A DNA stretch of 64,000 nt, taken from Vespa crabro (lineage: Eukaryota > Arthropoda > Insecta > Hymenoptera > Vespidae). Below, piece by piece: positions 53,433-63,169 of the stretch (the first letter of the stretch is position 1; every line of letters starts with the position of its first letter). Under the pieces are notes generated by a model that was given only the letters and a program-made list of their open reading frames with translations, was not told where the DNA came from and searched no databases. The stretch is taken from assembly GCF_910589235.1 (NCBI RefSeq), contig NC_060965.1, forward strand, positions 1 through 64,000, given 5' to 3'. A program made the translations under genes and the position numbers.

Positions 53433-54347
53433 GTTCATTTCTTTTTGTCTCTTTCCTTCATCAACCATTTTATCAACCTACGCTATAGAGATGCATTCGC
53501 GAAATTTACGAATGTTATTTAGGAATCGAACAGTCGATGGAACAATTCAATCGTTTCGTCCAAAGAAATGACCGTAGAGCGTTATTAAGTAATAAGCAAG
53601 AGTGACCGACAACCGTTTGCCCGCGATGATCGGCTTTTACCAGCGGCGTTCACGATTTCGATCTCCCTAACCGTCCGGAGATATCTCTCTTCGACATAAT
53701 ATCGTCGATTGAGAGCTCAAGATGAATCTCGATGAGTCGACGCTCTCTCAAGTGCTTGCTTCCGTCGCTACGTTATTTTTGAAACGTAATTGAACGGTCA
53801 TTGCATACCGTCTCGAATCAATCAATACCTACCAAGAAGCGATTAACGCAAACGACAGAGCAGATTAATCATCAAGATTACGTTCATCTTTCAACCGCCT
53901 CTTTAGAAACGAAATCAATTTCTCTTGCGAGTCTTGAAGAAAAGTAAAAGAGTAAAATGAATAATCTCTAAGGTCAACATCCTAAATCACGTTAAATTCA
54001 CCTTCGACTAATTTGATATTTCTAATCTCTTATTTCTTTCTCGCGATATTCGCTAAAGAGTGAGAGTACATAATAGATAGATAGGTGTATGTATTATCGA
54101 AAGAACGGCCGACAAACAAAAGTATTAACTTACTTAGGTTCTTCGACGATGTTGAAAGGAAAAAAAAATATTTTGAATTAAGATAAATACGAATATATCC
54201 CAACCCTTGCTTGGAAGTAGGACTCCTAGAAAAAAAAAAAAAATTAGAATGATTCGCGGAATCTTTTCGATCCATCGAATGAGCAGCTTCTTTCCTGGCA
54301 CGAACGCTGAGAAAATGATCCTGGGGACTTGGGTAGGCGATGATACA

Positions 54348-54349
<2 letters not shown>

Positions 54350-54401
<52 letters not shown>
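54350..54401. repeat. (CT)26 microsatellite
   Basis: Pure CT run of about 52 bases. Confidence 0.95.
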
Positions 54402-54404
<3 letters not shown>

Positions 54405-54818
54405 CACGAGTTTAGGGAGACTCATTTAATCGCACACGACTGAAACGTTGATGCATCCACACAGAAACATTTTCTGCCCCTCTACTACAAGTCTCGTCCC
54501 GTTGAGAAGCTCGTAGTGGAGTGGTAGGCGTGGTCTTTGGATAACTCGTGTAGCATTCGCTTATATGTCTACGTATCTATATGTGTACACACGCATGAAG
54601 GCACGCACGGGCGCGCAGGTGAGAAGAGAGAAACCCGACCAGGTAAGGGGAAGCTACCGGCGCGGTGGGCCGACAACACGGCGCGCACGCCACTACGCGA
54701 GACCGTTCGTACCCTCCGCGACTACACCGGGGTCAGTCAGGGTCCTGCTCTTAGCCAGGACACTCCAAGACCTTGCGCACGCGGACGACACCGGGTGGCG
54801 AGTAAAGAAAAAAGAAAG

Positions 54819-54821
54819 GGG

Positions 54822-54870
<49 letters not shown>
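54819..54870. repeat. (GA)n microsatellite
   Basis: Starts ggggagagagaaagagag and continues as a GA run to about 54868. Confidence 0.95.
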
Positions 54871-54871
<1 letters not shown>

Positions 54872-56444
54872 GAAATAGAAAGAAAATTTGGCATTTTTTC
54901 ATTTAAAATTTGTACATCTTTCTCTCGCTTTCTTTGCCGCACCTTTAGCGACATAGTAAAGCGACACTCGATGGTATAATTTTGGTGTTTGTTCGCTATA
55001 CCTTTTCGACTTGGTTCGTCGAATCAATCCCGATCGACCGGACAAATTTGCCCGACCTGGGTCAACCACGTGGTAACACTCTATAGAATCTCGCTTCTCT
55101 CCGGAGGAAAGGAACGCAAAGAATAAAGGATATTCGATAAAGTCTGCTCTTACACGCTCATTGGAAACACAGTTTCTACGAGTTTTCTGAGAGAGTGCGA
55201 GCCAAAAGTTGGACGAACGTTCAACGTTTATACATGAGTGGAGAGAAATAGCCCTGATCCCGTTGCCGCTGCCGCTGCCGTTGAGATTGCGATTAGGAAC
55301 GTGATGTGTGGTGAGTAATGAACGTCTATGAGCGATAATGCAGTTCAAATGAATAATAATGAAACAGCTAGTGAAGAAATGATAGTGGTTCAAATGTCGT
55401 GGTTGCATTTAAATCTTTGCACATTTAGTAGAGAACGATATTAAGGTTTTATTACGAAAATAGATTTCTTTCTGATTATTATATTGCTGCGTACTCTAAA
55501 TGAGATTTTTTTCTATACTTCTTCATCGTAAATTTGTCACTTGTTTAGATAGAAAAAAAGGAAAAGAAAAAAAAAGAAATAATGATATCGAGTTATCTTT
55601 CGTAGGGAACAAAGCACGACGGTCTAAGAGAATATTAAAAAAAAAAAAAAGAAAAAAAAAAAAAAGAATACTATGTAAAGAAAAACCCGACTTTTTCAAG
55701 AGTCACGTGATAGGCAATAATTATTGAGATAATTATCGGATAAAATTATATATATGTTTGGAAAGCAAGTCATCGCCAATTGGTAATGTTTAGCATAGCT
55801 CGCTTTCGTATATATTCTTATAGGTTGGATGTGATAAAGAATATTCGGATTATGCGACAAGATAGATTTGTTCGAAAAATTCATTCCTTCGAAGGTATCA
55901 TACGTATCGTTTCATCGTGCCGTTGGTTTCTGCTTTCTCGATATCACGATTCTTCCGTGTACTCGTAACTCCACCGAAGAATTATCCTAAAATCGAAAAA
56001 CGATCGAAAACACTTGAGTACACACATTTCGGGCTATTAACGACGTCGCAATGTCAATACGTTCCTATCAATCGCAGTCGATTCATGATTATTTCGAGAT
56101 TTTCATGAATATTCATTGGACAGATAACGCAATCGTTTCGTTATTACCATTTATCGAGGACGTTTCCGTTTTTTTTTTCTTTTCTTTTTTTTTTTTCTTT
56201 TTTTCACTCGGAGCCACACGTCGCTTTTGTCGATTTTTTAACCGCGATACATTCTCCTTCAACCAGATTTTTGTTCCAAGTTTAATTTTTGTTCTCCCCC
56301 CTTTCTTCGAACTCGTGCCAATCGAAATGAGTTTACTTAAGAAAGTGCACACGTACTTAAGTATGGGACGAGCTAGCTAGCTACGTAAGTGCGCGTACAT
56401 ACTTTGATTCACATCTTTGTTTTTTCTCTCGCAATTGGTCAAGT

Positions 56445-56471
56445 ATCAAGTACTTGTTAGAAGTACTTGAT
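56445..56471. repeat. Perfect 11-bp inverted repeat with 5-base loop
   Basis: ATCAAGTACTT at 56445-56455 and AAGTACTTGAT at 56461-56471, separated by gttag. Each arm contains the 8-bp palindrome AAGTACTT, so the site is a doubled motif as well as a hairpin. It could be a binding site pair; no terminator function is expected in this kind of genome. Confidence 0.6.
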
Positions 56472-58087
56472 CACGGATTCTCTATTAGCCGTTAATCGAC
56501 GATTTCGAAATATTCAATATGGAACGAACACACTTTTCTCTCTTTCTCTCTTCGAGCGAGACTTTATCGCGTTTGTACTGTACATTATGCAAGAGCAAAA
56601 AACGTCGGAAGGTTGTAGCGTGCGACAGAATGAATGATAATAACAATTATAATAAGTTACATTAAAATTTTCAATGGTTCATGAACGATGAAATCCGCTC
56701 GTATGATATCTCTGTAGGTACTTACCTGTGTTATATACTTTTCGCGCCAGCAACATCGCAATGGGCAAAGTGTATGTGTTTTTAATCTCATAAATAATTA
56801 GCATATCCGGTAATAACAATGCAAGAGTTGTATTAATTAAACACTTTATCTATGCAAACCAATCGACGACTCGTAATTGCCATTTTATCGGGCTATGTTT
56901 TATGCAAGAATGTTAAGCGCAAATCTTTACAGATTTATTCGACGTGATGATATTGAATTGCGATTAGAATTAATTTTCGAATGAAATTAAACGAATAAAA
57001 GGGCCGAGAAGACGATTGTTATCGTGGAAACCTTGAAAGTCTTATTATTTTTCTTCTCGATCATGCTCGATCATTTACAACTATGCAGATACTGATGTGT
57101 TTGATCAGTTGTTACAATTTTTCCGACGTAGTAATTATTTGTAAACCGTAATTGAGTTATATATAAACACTTGTAACATGCTCAGTCGGCGGATTAATAA
57201 TTGCGATTGCGTAAATATCGCATTGGATGTCGTATGACAGCGACGATGATAATCGTTGCCATAACACTCTCGCAAAACAGATATTATCGCAAGGTAGTAA
57301 CACTCGTCGCGAGTCTTATGATAATTAGTGAAACAGGGCTTGCAAAAAATAACAAAGGAAATCTTCCAAATGTGAAAAGATCGAATTCAAACAAATTACG
57401 CAGATCGCGAATAATCGGGAAGATAAGAAAGAAATTCAAATATATATATATATATATATACATGCATGTATGAAAAATTTGAATCACGATGGGGTCAATA
57501 CAAGTATCTTTTCAAGCCAGTTGTTTGGAACGAGGTTAAAGAATCTTTTTAAGGAGATTATATGCATACATATATATGTATGTATGTTGTATGTATGTAT
57601 GTACGTATGTATATCCGTTGAATTGACGATAATTAAATTCATCCTTGTTGATTAGAAAAGTTGTTCGACAATGTCCAGAAAGGGAATATGTTTTGATATT
57701 TCGAGCGTTATCTTTCTTTCATTGTTCACGTCCCTCTTACATTGGAGAATCTTCAAGAAGAGAAGACAACCAAAAGACGACTCTTTACGACGTTTCGCTA
57801 TCAGACCGTTCTAAACGACGCGACGCGACGCGACGTAATCACAGAGAATTAACTAGTTGAATATTTTAGTCTAATTAGTCCTTGAAATTGACCACATTCA
57901 TTCTTGCCTTCGCCTTCCTTCTTCGCTTACCTAAATACTTACGAACATAAATACTTAAAAATAATTGAACAAAAAGGGAAAGTGCATAAATCTCTTTTAT
58001 TCGTATATAGAATGCGACGACATCTTTGAAACTATCTTTGTTATTCGACTCGCGTTATATAATACTTAGGCATACATACGTATGCAA

Positions 58088-58126
<39 letters not shown>

Positions 58127-60276
58127 TTCCTTTTTTCAAATTTGAAACTTCATTCGATTAGAAATCGCGAAGCACATAAAAGCGTCGAACGAACGTTATT
58201 GTCTCCGTTAAACGAGTAACTCGGTTTGAACGTGAGCACGCTCACGATACCTATCATCTCGAACGTCAGTATTTTAAATATATTCCGGAATCACATGAAA
58301 CGTCATAGATCTCGTCTTGCACGCGAGACTTTCCCGTCGGTACCCGTTAATCATAAAAATCGTTTATTACGGACGATTCGCCTAGTTTTATTTATAAAAA
58401 CGACGAACATACGAGCAAGTTCCTGTGCAGAGATAGAGAATAATGAAAATTCTCGAGATCGCTTTTTTTTACATAGTTACGATCACGACGCAACCCTAGG
58501 AGAACTCGAGAGTTGTCGTCCGCACGGACGCCTGTCCGTCCGCTCGCCCGCCCGCTCGCCCGCCCGCACGCATGCACGCACGCACGCACGCACCCACGCA
58601 CGCACGCACGCACGTGAAACGTATGTATTCACTTGCTTTTATTACGCTCTCTCACTCGTCGAGCAATCACGCCTGGTCGACCCAAGATTAGAATCTCGTC
58701 TCCCGACGAGTCAGCCAGGACGATACAGGATGTGCACGCACACCATGCGACATATATAATTCATTTCGCTCTTTGGCCGATATAGCGAGTACTTACGTGT
58801 CGCCTTGTTTTCGACCGACTGTGCCAATGGGGTAGATACGCGAGAACCGTTGACGCATCGAGCAACGTTTAAATACCATACTTCTCGTTTAATCGCCGTC
58901 ATCCGATTTATGCTAAATACATATTCTACCAGTTTGATATCTTTCAGGAGAAAACAATACATTCGCTCGTTCGTCTTTCTTTCAAATGGAAAATATTTAT
59001 ATGTCCAAGCACTGCGTACAATATTAAACACACGAGAAGAGTATTTTTTAAACTCTTCTTAATTGTCGTCGACCATAAATAGTCAAATTTGCGTTTTTTT
59101 TACAACGAGTGTTTACGGGATAAATAATCCCACCTGTCGCCAAGTTGGTCTTATTATTCCGATTTTTCATAGCAAAAAAAAAATAATAGTTTTGCTAATA
59201 CTCAGAGACAACTCTTTGAGATTGACGTAAGACGCTTAGATTTAAAAAATGTTAACCGGCATTGTCAGGGCAAAAGCGTTTGAAAATGATGGCAAACTGA
59301 AGAACGCATGGTGTAAGATTTGGACTTCAATAGACTTCGGTAGTGTAAAAAGAAGAGAAGAGTAGAGAAGAGAAAAGAAGAAGAAAAGAATTAGCGACGC
59401 GCGAGCTCTTACGTGCGTAGACATTTTTTATATCATTATAAAGTAAACCATTCGTCGTATATCTCTTATGGATCTTTCTCTTAGATTCGAAAAGACGGCC
59501 CAAACTCCATCTAACTAACTCCACCTAATTAATCCTTCCGACGTACAACATCATCCTTTGGAGAAAAAGATATCGATCGATTTATATCGTAGTATCAATG
59601 ACAGGTCTTATATCGCTTCCCAGGAACGAAGGAACTTGCATGGTGGCCGAGGGAAAGCTCCGAGAGGACTCGTTCTCGGATGGCGACGCGACGAGCGTTC
59701 GTACGCGTTCAATTACAACTTTAAATTGGGATTGGATTAACAACGAACGTGATGCATCGTAAATCTGAGCGCGCAGCCGATTTTTCCACTTGCTCATATA
59801 GGTCGGTCGAATTCCAATAGAGCGGCCGGAGGATCACTCGTGAGAGTGGATTATATTAAAAGCTCTATAATAATATATATATATATATGTTATTATATCG
59901 GTAGGGCGCCGCCGCCGAGTAGTACGTTTAAGCGGAGCCGACAAGTACCTTCCCTCGTTCACTTTCCGAGCGCCACTTTCTCTTGGCTCCCTCTCCGTTT
60001 CGCTGACACTTCTTCCTCGAGAAGATATTCGAATTATCGATAATTACTACCGTTCCAGATATTACCGAACTTGAATTTTTCGGGTTGCGCGGAATCAACG
60101 ATCGCACGCGTGTACGTGCGTACGTACATCTACTTGCCGGGGCTCGTGTCATCGTACGTATCCAATACCGGTTTTCGAACGTTCGACTATCATTAACCGG
60201 CTCGGGTATCGAGCAACGTTTCGGTGCTTCTTCCCAGAGAAGATAGCCCAGTTTGATTGTCTTCCGTCAATTTATC
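56472..60276. other. Unique DNA upstream of the sens-like gene
   Basis: There is no supportable gene. Simple repeats include (TA)n at 57440-57460 and 58092-58122, a CCCG/ACGC array at 58535-58614 and a short TA run near 59872-59888. A 177-codon frame at 58226-58759 runs through the ACGC array, where it reads as a Thr-His-Ala-Arg repeat, and has no domain signature. The position suggests regulatory DNA for the gene at 60.7 kb, which is inference. Confidence 0.45.
58535..58614. repeat. CCCG / ACGC tandem microsatellite
   Basis: An 80-base block of gtccgtccgctcgcccgccc type followed by a run of acgc tetranucleotides. Confidence 0.95.
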
Positions 60277-60294
60277 ATGCGTGACGTCACGCAT
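60277..60294. promoter_or_regulatory. 18-bp palindrome containing a full CRE
   Basis: ATGCGTGACGTCACGCAT is perfectly self-complementary, and its centre, TGACGTCA (60282-60289), is the consensus full site for CREB/ATF-type bZIP proteins. It lies about 340 bases upstream of the first TATA-like box of the sens-like gene. A second full TGACGTCA lies in intron 3 at 61900-61907. Function is inferred from the motif. Confidence 0.5.
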
Positions 60295-60631
60295 TCGCTT
60301 CTACCCGCTTCTTTGGTCAGTACCTTATCCACTGCTCGTCGTAAGTCAGAGGGATAAGTATTGGCTCGATTTCAAGGGAAAAATAATTTTGAAAAAAAAA
60401 TTGCCAATTGTAATCAAGTAGCAAGTAACAAGTATATAGGTAAATATCTTGTTAATATCAAAGTTGATCGGCACGAAGAGACGATCTTCGGTCTAAATAA
60501 AGAGCTCTGCTCGTTTTTCAGTTGCTATTGCATATTTTATATCGTTTTAATTAGTTTTTCCATAGGAAAAAGCGTTAAAATCGCTCCTTTTCCTATCTCT
60601 AGGCAGTAAATGTGGCTCATGCGCGAGCCAT

Positions 60632-60639
60632 TATAAAAG
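60632..60639 (+). promoter_or_regulatory. TATA-like box 1
   Basis: TATAAAAG in the sequence ccattataaaagctgcg, about 120 bases upstream of the candidate first ATG. Transcription would be expected to start some 25-30 bases downstream. Confidence 0.45.
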
Positions 60640-60667
60640 CTGCGTGAATGGCGGACATTACCGCGAG

Positions 60668-60675
60668 TATAAAAG
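60668..60675 (+). promoter_or_regulatory. TATA-like box 2
   Basis: A second TATAAAAG, 36 bases after the first, in gagtataaaagagtag. Either box, or both, could serve the sens-like gene. The pair sits in the right place and orientation relative to the candidate first exon. Confidence 0.45.
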
Positions 60676-60751
60676 AGTAGTAAAAGTAGTAAAAATGGTC
60701 GAAGGTTGAGGAATCATAGAGATCATCGGCAACGAGGTAGAGGTAAAATAA

Positions 60752-60824
60752 ATGCGAGCACGATCGCGTAATACGAAACAACTCGATAGATCATCCTCGT
60801 TCGTCGCATGCAATTATATAATAG
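60752..60824 (+). CDS. sens: Candidate coding part of exon 1 of the sens-like gene
   Basis: An ATG at 60752 directly follows an in-frame TAA, so it would be the first start in its frame. The frame stays open for 24 codons plus one base and ends at a strong donor, ATAG|GTGAGTAC (GT at 60825). Splicing to the acceptor ending at 61009 joins g+AA into a Glu codon and continues without a stop into the main exon, adding 32 residues (including NTKQLDRSSSFVACNYII) before the internal Met. The start context is weak (T at -3). A short open stretch could arise by chance, so the exon might be untranslated, with translation starting at 61033. A competing acceptor ends at 60976 and would introduce a short upstream frame instead. 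Confidence 0.35.
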
Positions 60825-61009
60825 GTGAGTACTTGTCGTAGGAATATCGACCGAAATTACAGTTTGCGATAAAAAACACTACGGACGGTTTAAAGAGGTA
60901 ATATTAATTGCAGGCCAGCTTTGCCAGGTAATTGTTTTTTAAGGAGAGAAGTGAAAAATTTGGATTTTCATTTTAGCAGAAAATTGATGGCATTCATGTG
61001 AAATTTCAG

Positions 61010-61318
61010 AAGCGGTACCGCGAACTTGGCACATGAAACCGGAACTTCACAGCGATCCTGTAGGAGTTCCGGTGGGAGCTCTATCACCTCCGGCCACTCT
61101 ATCGCCTCCCAGTAGCCCCAATGTGACGTTACCACCCTCTCCTTGGAGCCCAGGCGCTCCGGGCAGTAGCGCGAGCAGCGTTGCCTCTACGAATCTTCCC
61201 TCTAGCTTCTGCGTACCTGTTCCGGATCGTTTCAGCGCCTTTACTCTCGTGTCCGGATATGGTGGTTCGGACCTACGACTACAAAATTTACCCCATGCCG
61301 CGAACGTAGCTGCGCGAG
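61010..61318 (+). CDS. sens: sens-like exon 2 (main N-terminal exon)
   Basis: The acceptor is tgaaatttcag, ending at 61009. The donor is GCGCGAG|GTAAGACC with GT at 61319. The ATG at 61033 gives 95 codons plus one base. The translation is rich in Pro and Ser (PPATLSPPSSP, PPSPWSPGAPG), typical of a disordered activator or repressor region, and then holds the DRFSAFTLVSGY block. The 23 bases before the ATG are also open in frame, which leaves open an upstream start. If the following intron were retained, the frame would stop after a short Pro-rich tail. Confidence 0.8.
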
Positions 61319-62364
61319 GTAAGACCCCCTTCTCTCTCTCTCCCCCCCCCCCCTCCCCTCCCTCCTTTTTCCACGAGTAGATCGGTTTATAAAGTAATAA
61401 GAGATTGTTCGGACTATGACATGTTAGTTACCGAACATTTCTCAAGATTTAGAGGATATTTTTATTTTAGAGATGCGTTGCGGTCTGATGTACAGCGGTT
61501 ACGCGACGTCCGGGAGCACTTGGTGGGCCCGAAACGTAGGCTTTCTGTTGCCGCATTCCCTTCTACCGCCGTTAAGAATTCCAGCTCAGCAGACGACACC
61601 GGTCGCCAATTGTTCGCCCATCCATCCGGAACCTCTTAGCCCGGTCAAACCCGGTTCGCCAAGATGCGCCGCGGAAAAAGCTGCAATCGGTGAGAGACTA
61701 CAATTCATTCTATTATTTGCCAATTGTTTATTGATTACTCGTTTGCCTTTTCAACAAATATTATATATACCAGTGCCAGCTGATGTTTCCATAATAATTC
61801 CTAATCATGAATTTCGAAATGTATTTTTTTCTTTGTCTGTTTTTCCTTTTCGTTTGAAATTTTGCTACGGCCGTTTCAAATAGGAATAATTAAGAGTTTT
61901 GACGTCACGACGAACTATCGTTCAACCTATCGTCGCGTGATTACGAGGAATCGGATAACGAGACGATATATAGTAGGACAATACCGTAACAAACGTAAGC
62001 TCGTAAATGGCGACGAATGGTCGTATACGATTGGCAAAAGAGGCTAAAACAAAGGCTAATCGCGCAGCTGCTACCGTTAAAAGCGTCATTTTTCATCGAA
62101 CGCATTTAAGTAGGTACATAGACGAGGTTCTTACAAGTCACCAATTATTTTCGATAATGCTCTTCAAGCTGACGAAGCGTTATTACGCTTTATGTTAGGT
62201 TGCTAAATGGTCTCACTCGAGCCTGTTTTATCGCATAAAAAATAGAATACTTCTTTTTGCTATTACAGCCAAGTCAACATTCCGGTAGAATTCAATCTTG
62301 TCGAACTGCAAGTATCTTCACGAATCCGGCTAATTAAATTCATTTGCGTTCTTTCCTCTCTCTC

Positions 62365-62409
<45 letters not shown>

Positions 62410-62835
62410 CTATCTATCTATCTAGTCTTTTATCTATCTATTTTGATTCATTCATAGTAGAATCCGTACAATTTCGATAGCACGTTTCGGTGGCGATCGT
62501 CTTGAAAATTCTTGAAGAAAATGCGCCTGACCTAGCAACGTGTTTACGGTGTCTCCGCGAAAAATAGCAAATAATTAAGTATCCAACTCGATAAGAATAA
62601 ACGACCGATACTTTCTTACTACTTTTTCCTTATACGTAAATACGAAGAAGAGGAAATACGATGCGAAGCACGGCAAATTTCGCGCTTGTTGGTGACTCGT
62701 TAAGGACGATACTCTTTGGTAAAAGATTGCATTATCACGTAAGCGCGCATACGCGTAGTAATCAAGTAATAATTCTATTTTTACTAACGAATGCGCGCTC
62801 TTTTTGGTAACGACTTTAAACGTTTAGGTTAAACG

Positions 62836-62868
<33 letters not shown>

Positions 62869-63169
62869 GGGAGGGAGGATTTGGATACTCGCGGTATGCT
62901 AATCGTAACGTTAAGGTTACGTCTAATCTCAATTTCCATCACGTGTTTTAGAGGAAGAAGTACCTCTGAATCTTAGCACAAAACCAAACGACGTCTCATC
63001 GAATATCACCAGGAAAAATGAAATCTGGTCACCTGGATCAGTTTGCGAAAGAGAGGCCAGAGAAACGAAAGCACCGTCTTCTAGAAATCCTTTGGCGACT
63101 TCTATAATCAACAGGCAAATTCACCATTCACCCCTCACTCCACCATCGTCGTCCGAAAGAAGCTTTCAG
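61033..63169 (+). CDS. sens: Senseless-family zinc-finger transcription factor, N-terminal half
   Basis: Three exons (61010-61318, 61471-61689 and 62952-63169) join in matching phases to give 241 codons from the Met at 61033. The frame remains open at the window's right side through a donor at 63170. From memory of Drosophila Senseless, conserved blocks appear in the same order: a Pro/Ser-rich start (LSPPATLSPPSSP), a SAF block at residues 68-70 followed by a short hydrophobic region, an LMYSG...FLLPHS segment, PLNLSTK at 173-179, and IWSPGSVCERE at 193-203. Senseless is a nuclear Gfi-type C2H2 factor that acts with proneural bHLH proteins in sensory-organ precursors; its four zinc fingers are C-terminal and would lie outside this window. 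The paralogue sens-2 is the main alternative. PLNLS resembles the CtBP-recruiting motif of Hairless. Confidence 0.82.
61319..61470 (+). other. Intron 2 of the sens-like gene
   Basis: 152 bases, GTAAGA at the 5' end and tttttattttag at the 3' end, phase 1. It contains a CT run followed by eleven C (near 61345-61355). Confidence 0.75.
61471..61689 (+). CDS. sens: sens-like exon 3
   Basis: Acceptor tttattttag ends at 61470 and donor ATCG|GTGAGAG has GT at 61690. The first two bases, AG, complete a split Glu codon from exon 2, and 72 full codons follow. The translation includes LMYSGYATSGSTWWARN, the hydrophobic FLLPHSLLPPLRIP and a Pro/Ser tail (PEPLSPVKPGSP). The order of the tyrosine/tryptophan and FLL segments matches fly Senseless as I recall it. 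Confidence 0.8.
62355..62425. repeat. (CT)n(TATC)n microsatellite in intron 3
   Basis: A CT run with a CCCC interruption near its start, then tgtatctatctatctatcta. Confidence 0.95.
62836..62871. repeat. (GA)n followed by a G run in intron 3
   Basis: A GA run of about 22 bases becomes an uninterrupted run of about 14 G, about 80 bases before exon 4. Confidence 0.9.
62952..63169 (+). CDS. sens: sens-like exon 4 with PLNLS and WSPGSVCERE motifs
   Basis: Acceptor cacgtgttttag ends at 62951 and donor TTTCAG|GTAATTG has GT at 63170. The leading AG completes a second split Glu codon, 72 codons follow, and the exon ends in phase 0. It encodes an acidic EEEVPLNLSTKP, a CtBP-type short motif, then IWSPGSVCEREARE, which I match to the corresponding block of fly Senseless, and a Ser/Pro tail (HHSPLTPPSSSERSFQ). 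These motifs are the strongest evidence for the family assignment. The zinc-finger exons should follow to the right of the window. Confidence 0.85.

Larger units (their letters stand above)
48878..56440. other. Unique DNA with microsatellites, no supportable gene
   Basis: Frames up to 169 codons (54899-55408 on -) are present but have no recognisable domain or splice context, and many overlap frames on the other strand. GC-rich blocks at 53090-53320 and 54600-54800 contain several CG-rich palindromic strings and could be promoters. A five-base repeat (acgca)n sits at 51795-51817. Larger simple repeats are listed separately. Confidence 0.45.
61690..62951 (+). other. Intron 3 of the sens-like gene
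   Basis: 1262 bases, phase 1, from GTGAGAG to cacgtgttttag. It holds a full CRE, TGACGTCA, at 61900-61907, a CT run at 62355-62405 followed by (TATC)n to 62425, and a GA run joined to about 14 G at 62836-62871. Short open frames inside it have no support. Confidence 0.7.

Noticed and set aside
54899..55408. 169-codon frame on the minus strand
   Set aside because: No recognisable motif and no promoter or splice context. In CpG-retaining DNA such frames occur by chance.
56250..56275. CCTTCAACCAG resembling part of miR-133
   Set aside because: Only 11 bases match, the 5' end of the mature sequence does not, and no precursor hairpin can be drawn.
58226..58759. 177-codon frame, the longest in the right half of the window
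   Set aside because: It passes through the ACGC microsatellite as a Thr-His-Ala-Arg repeat and has no domain or splice support.
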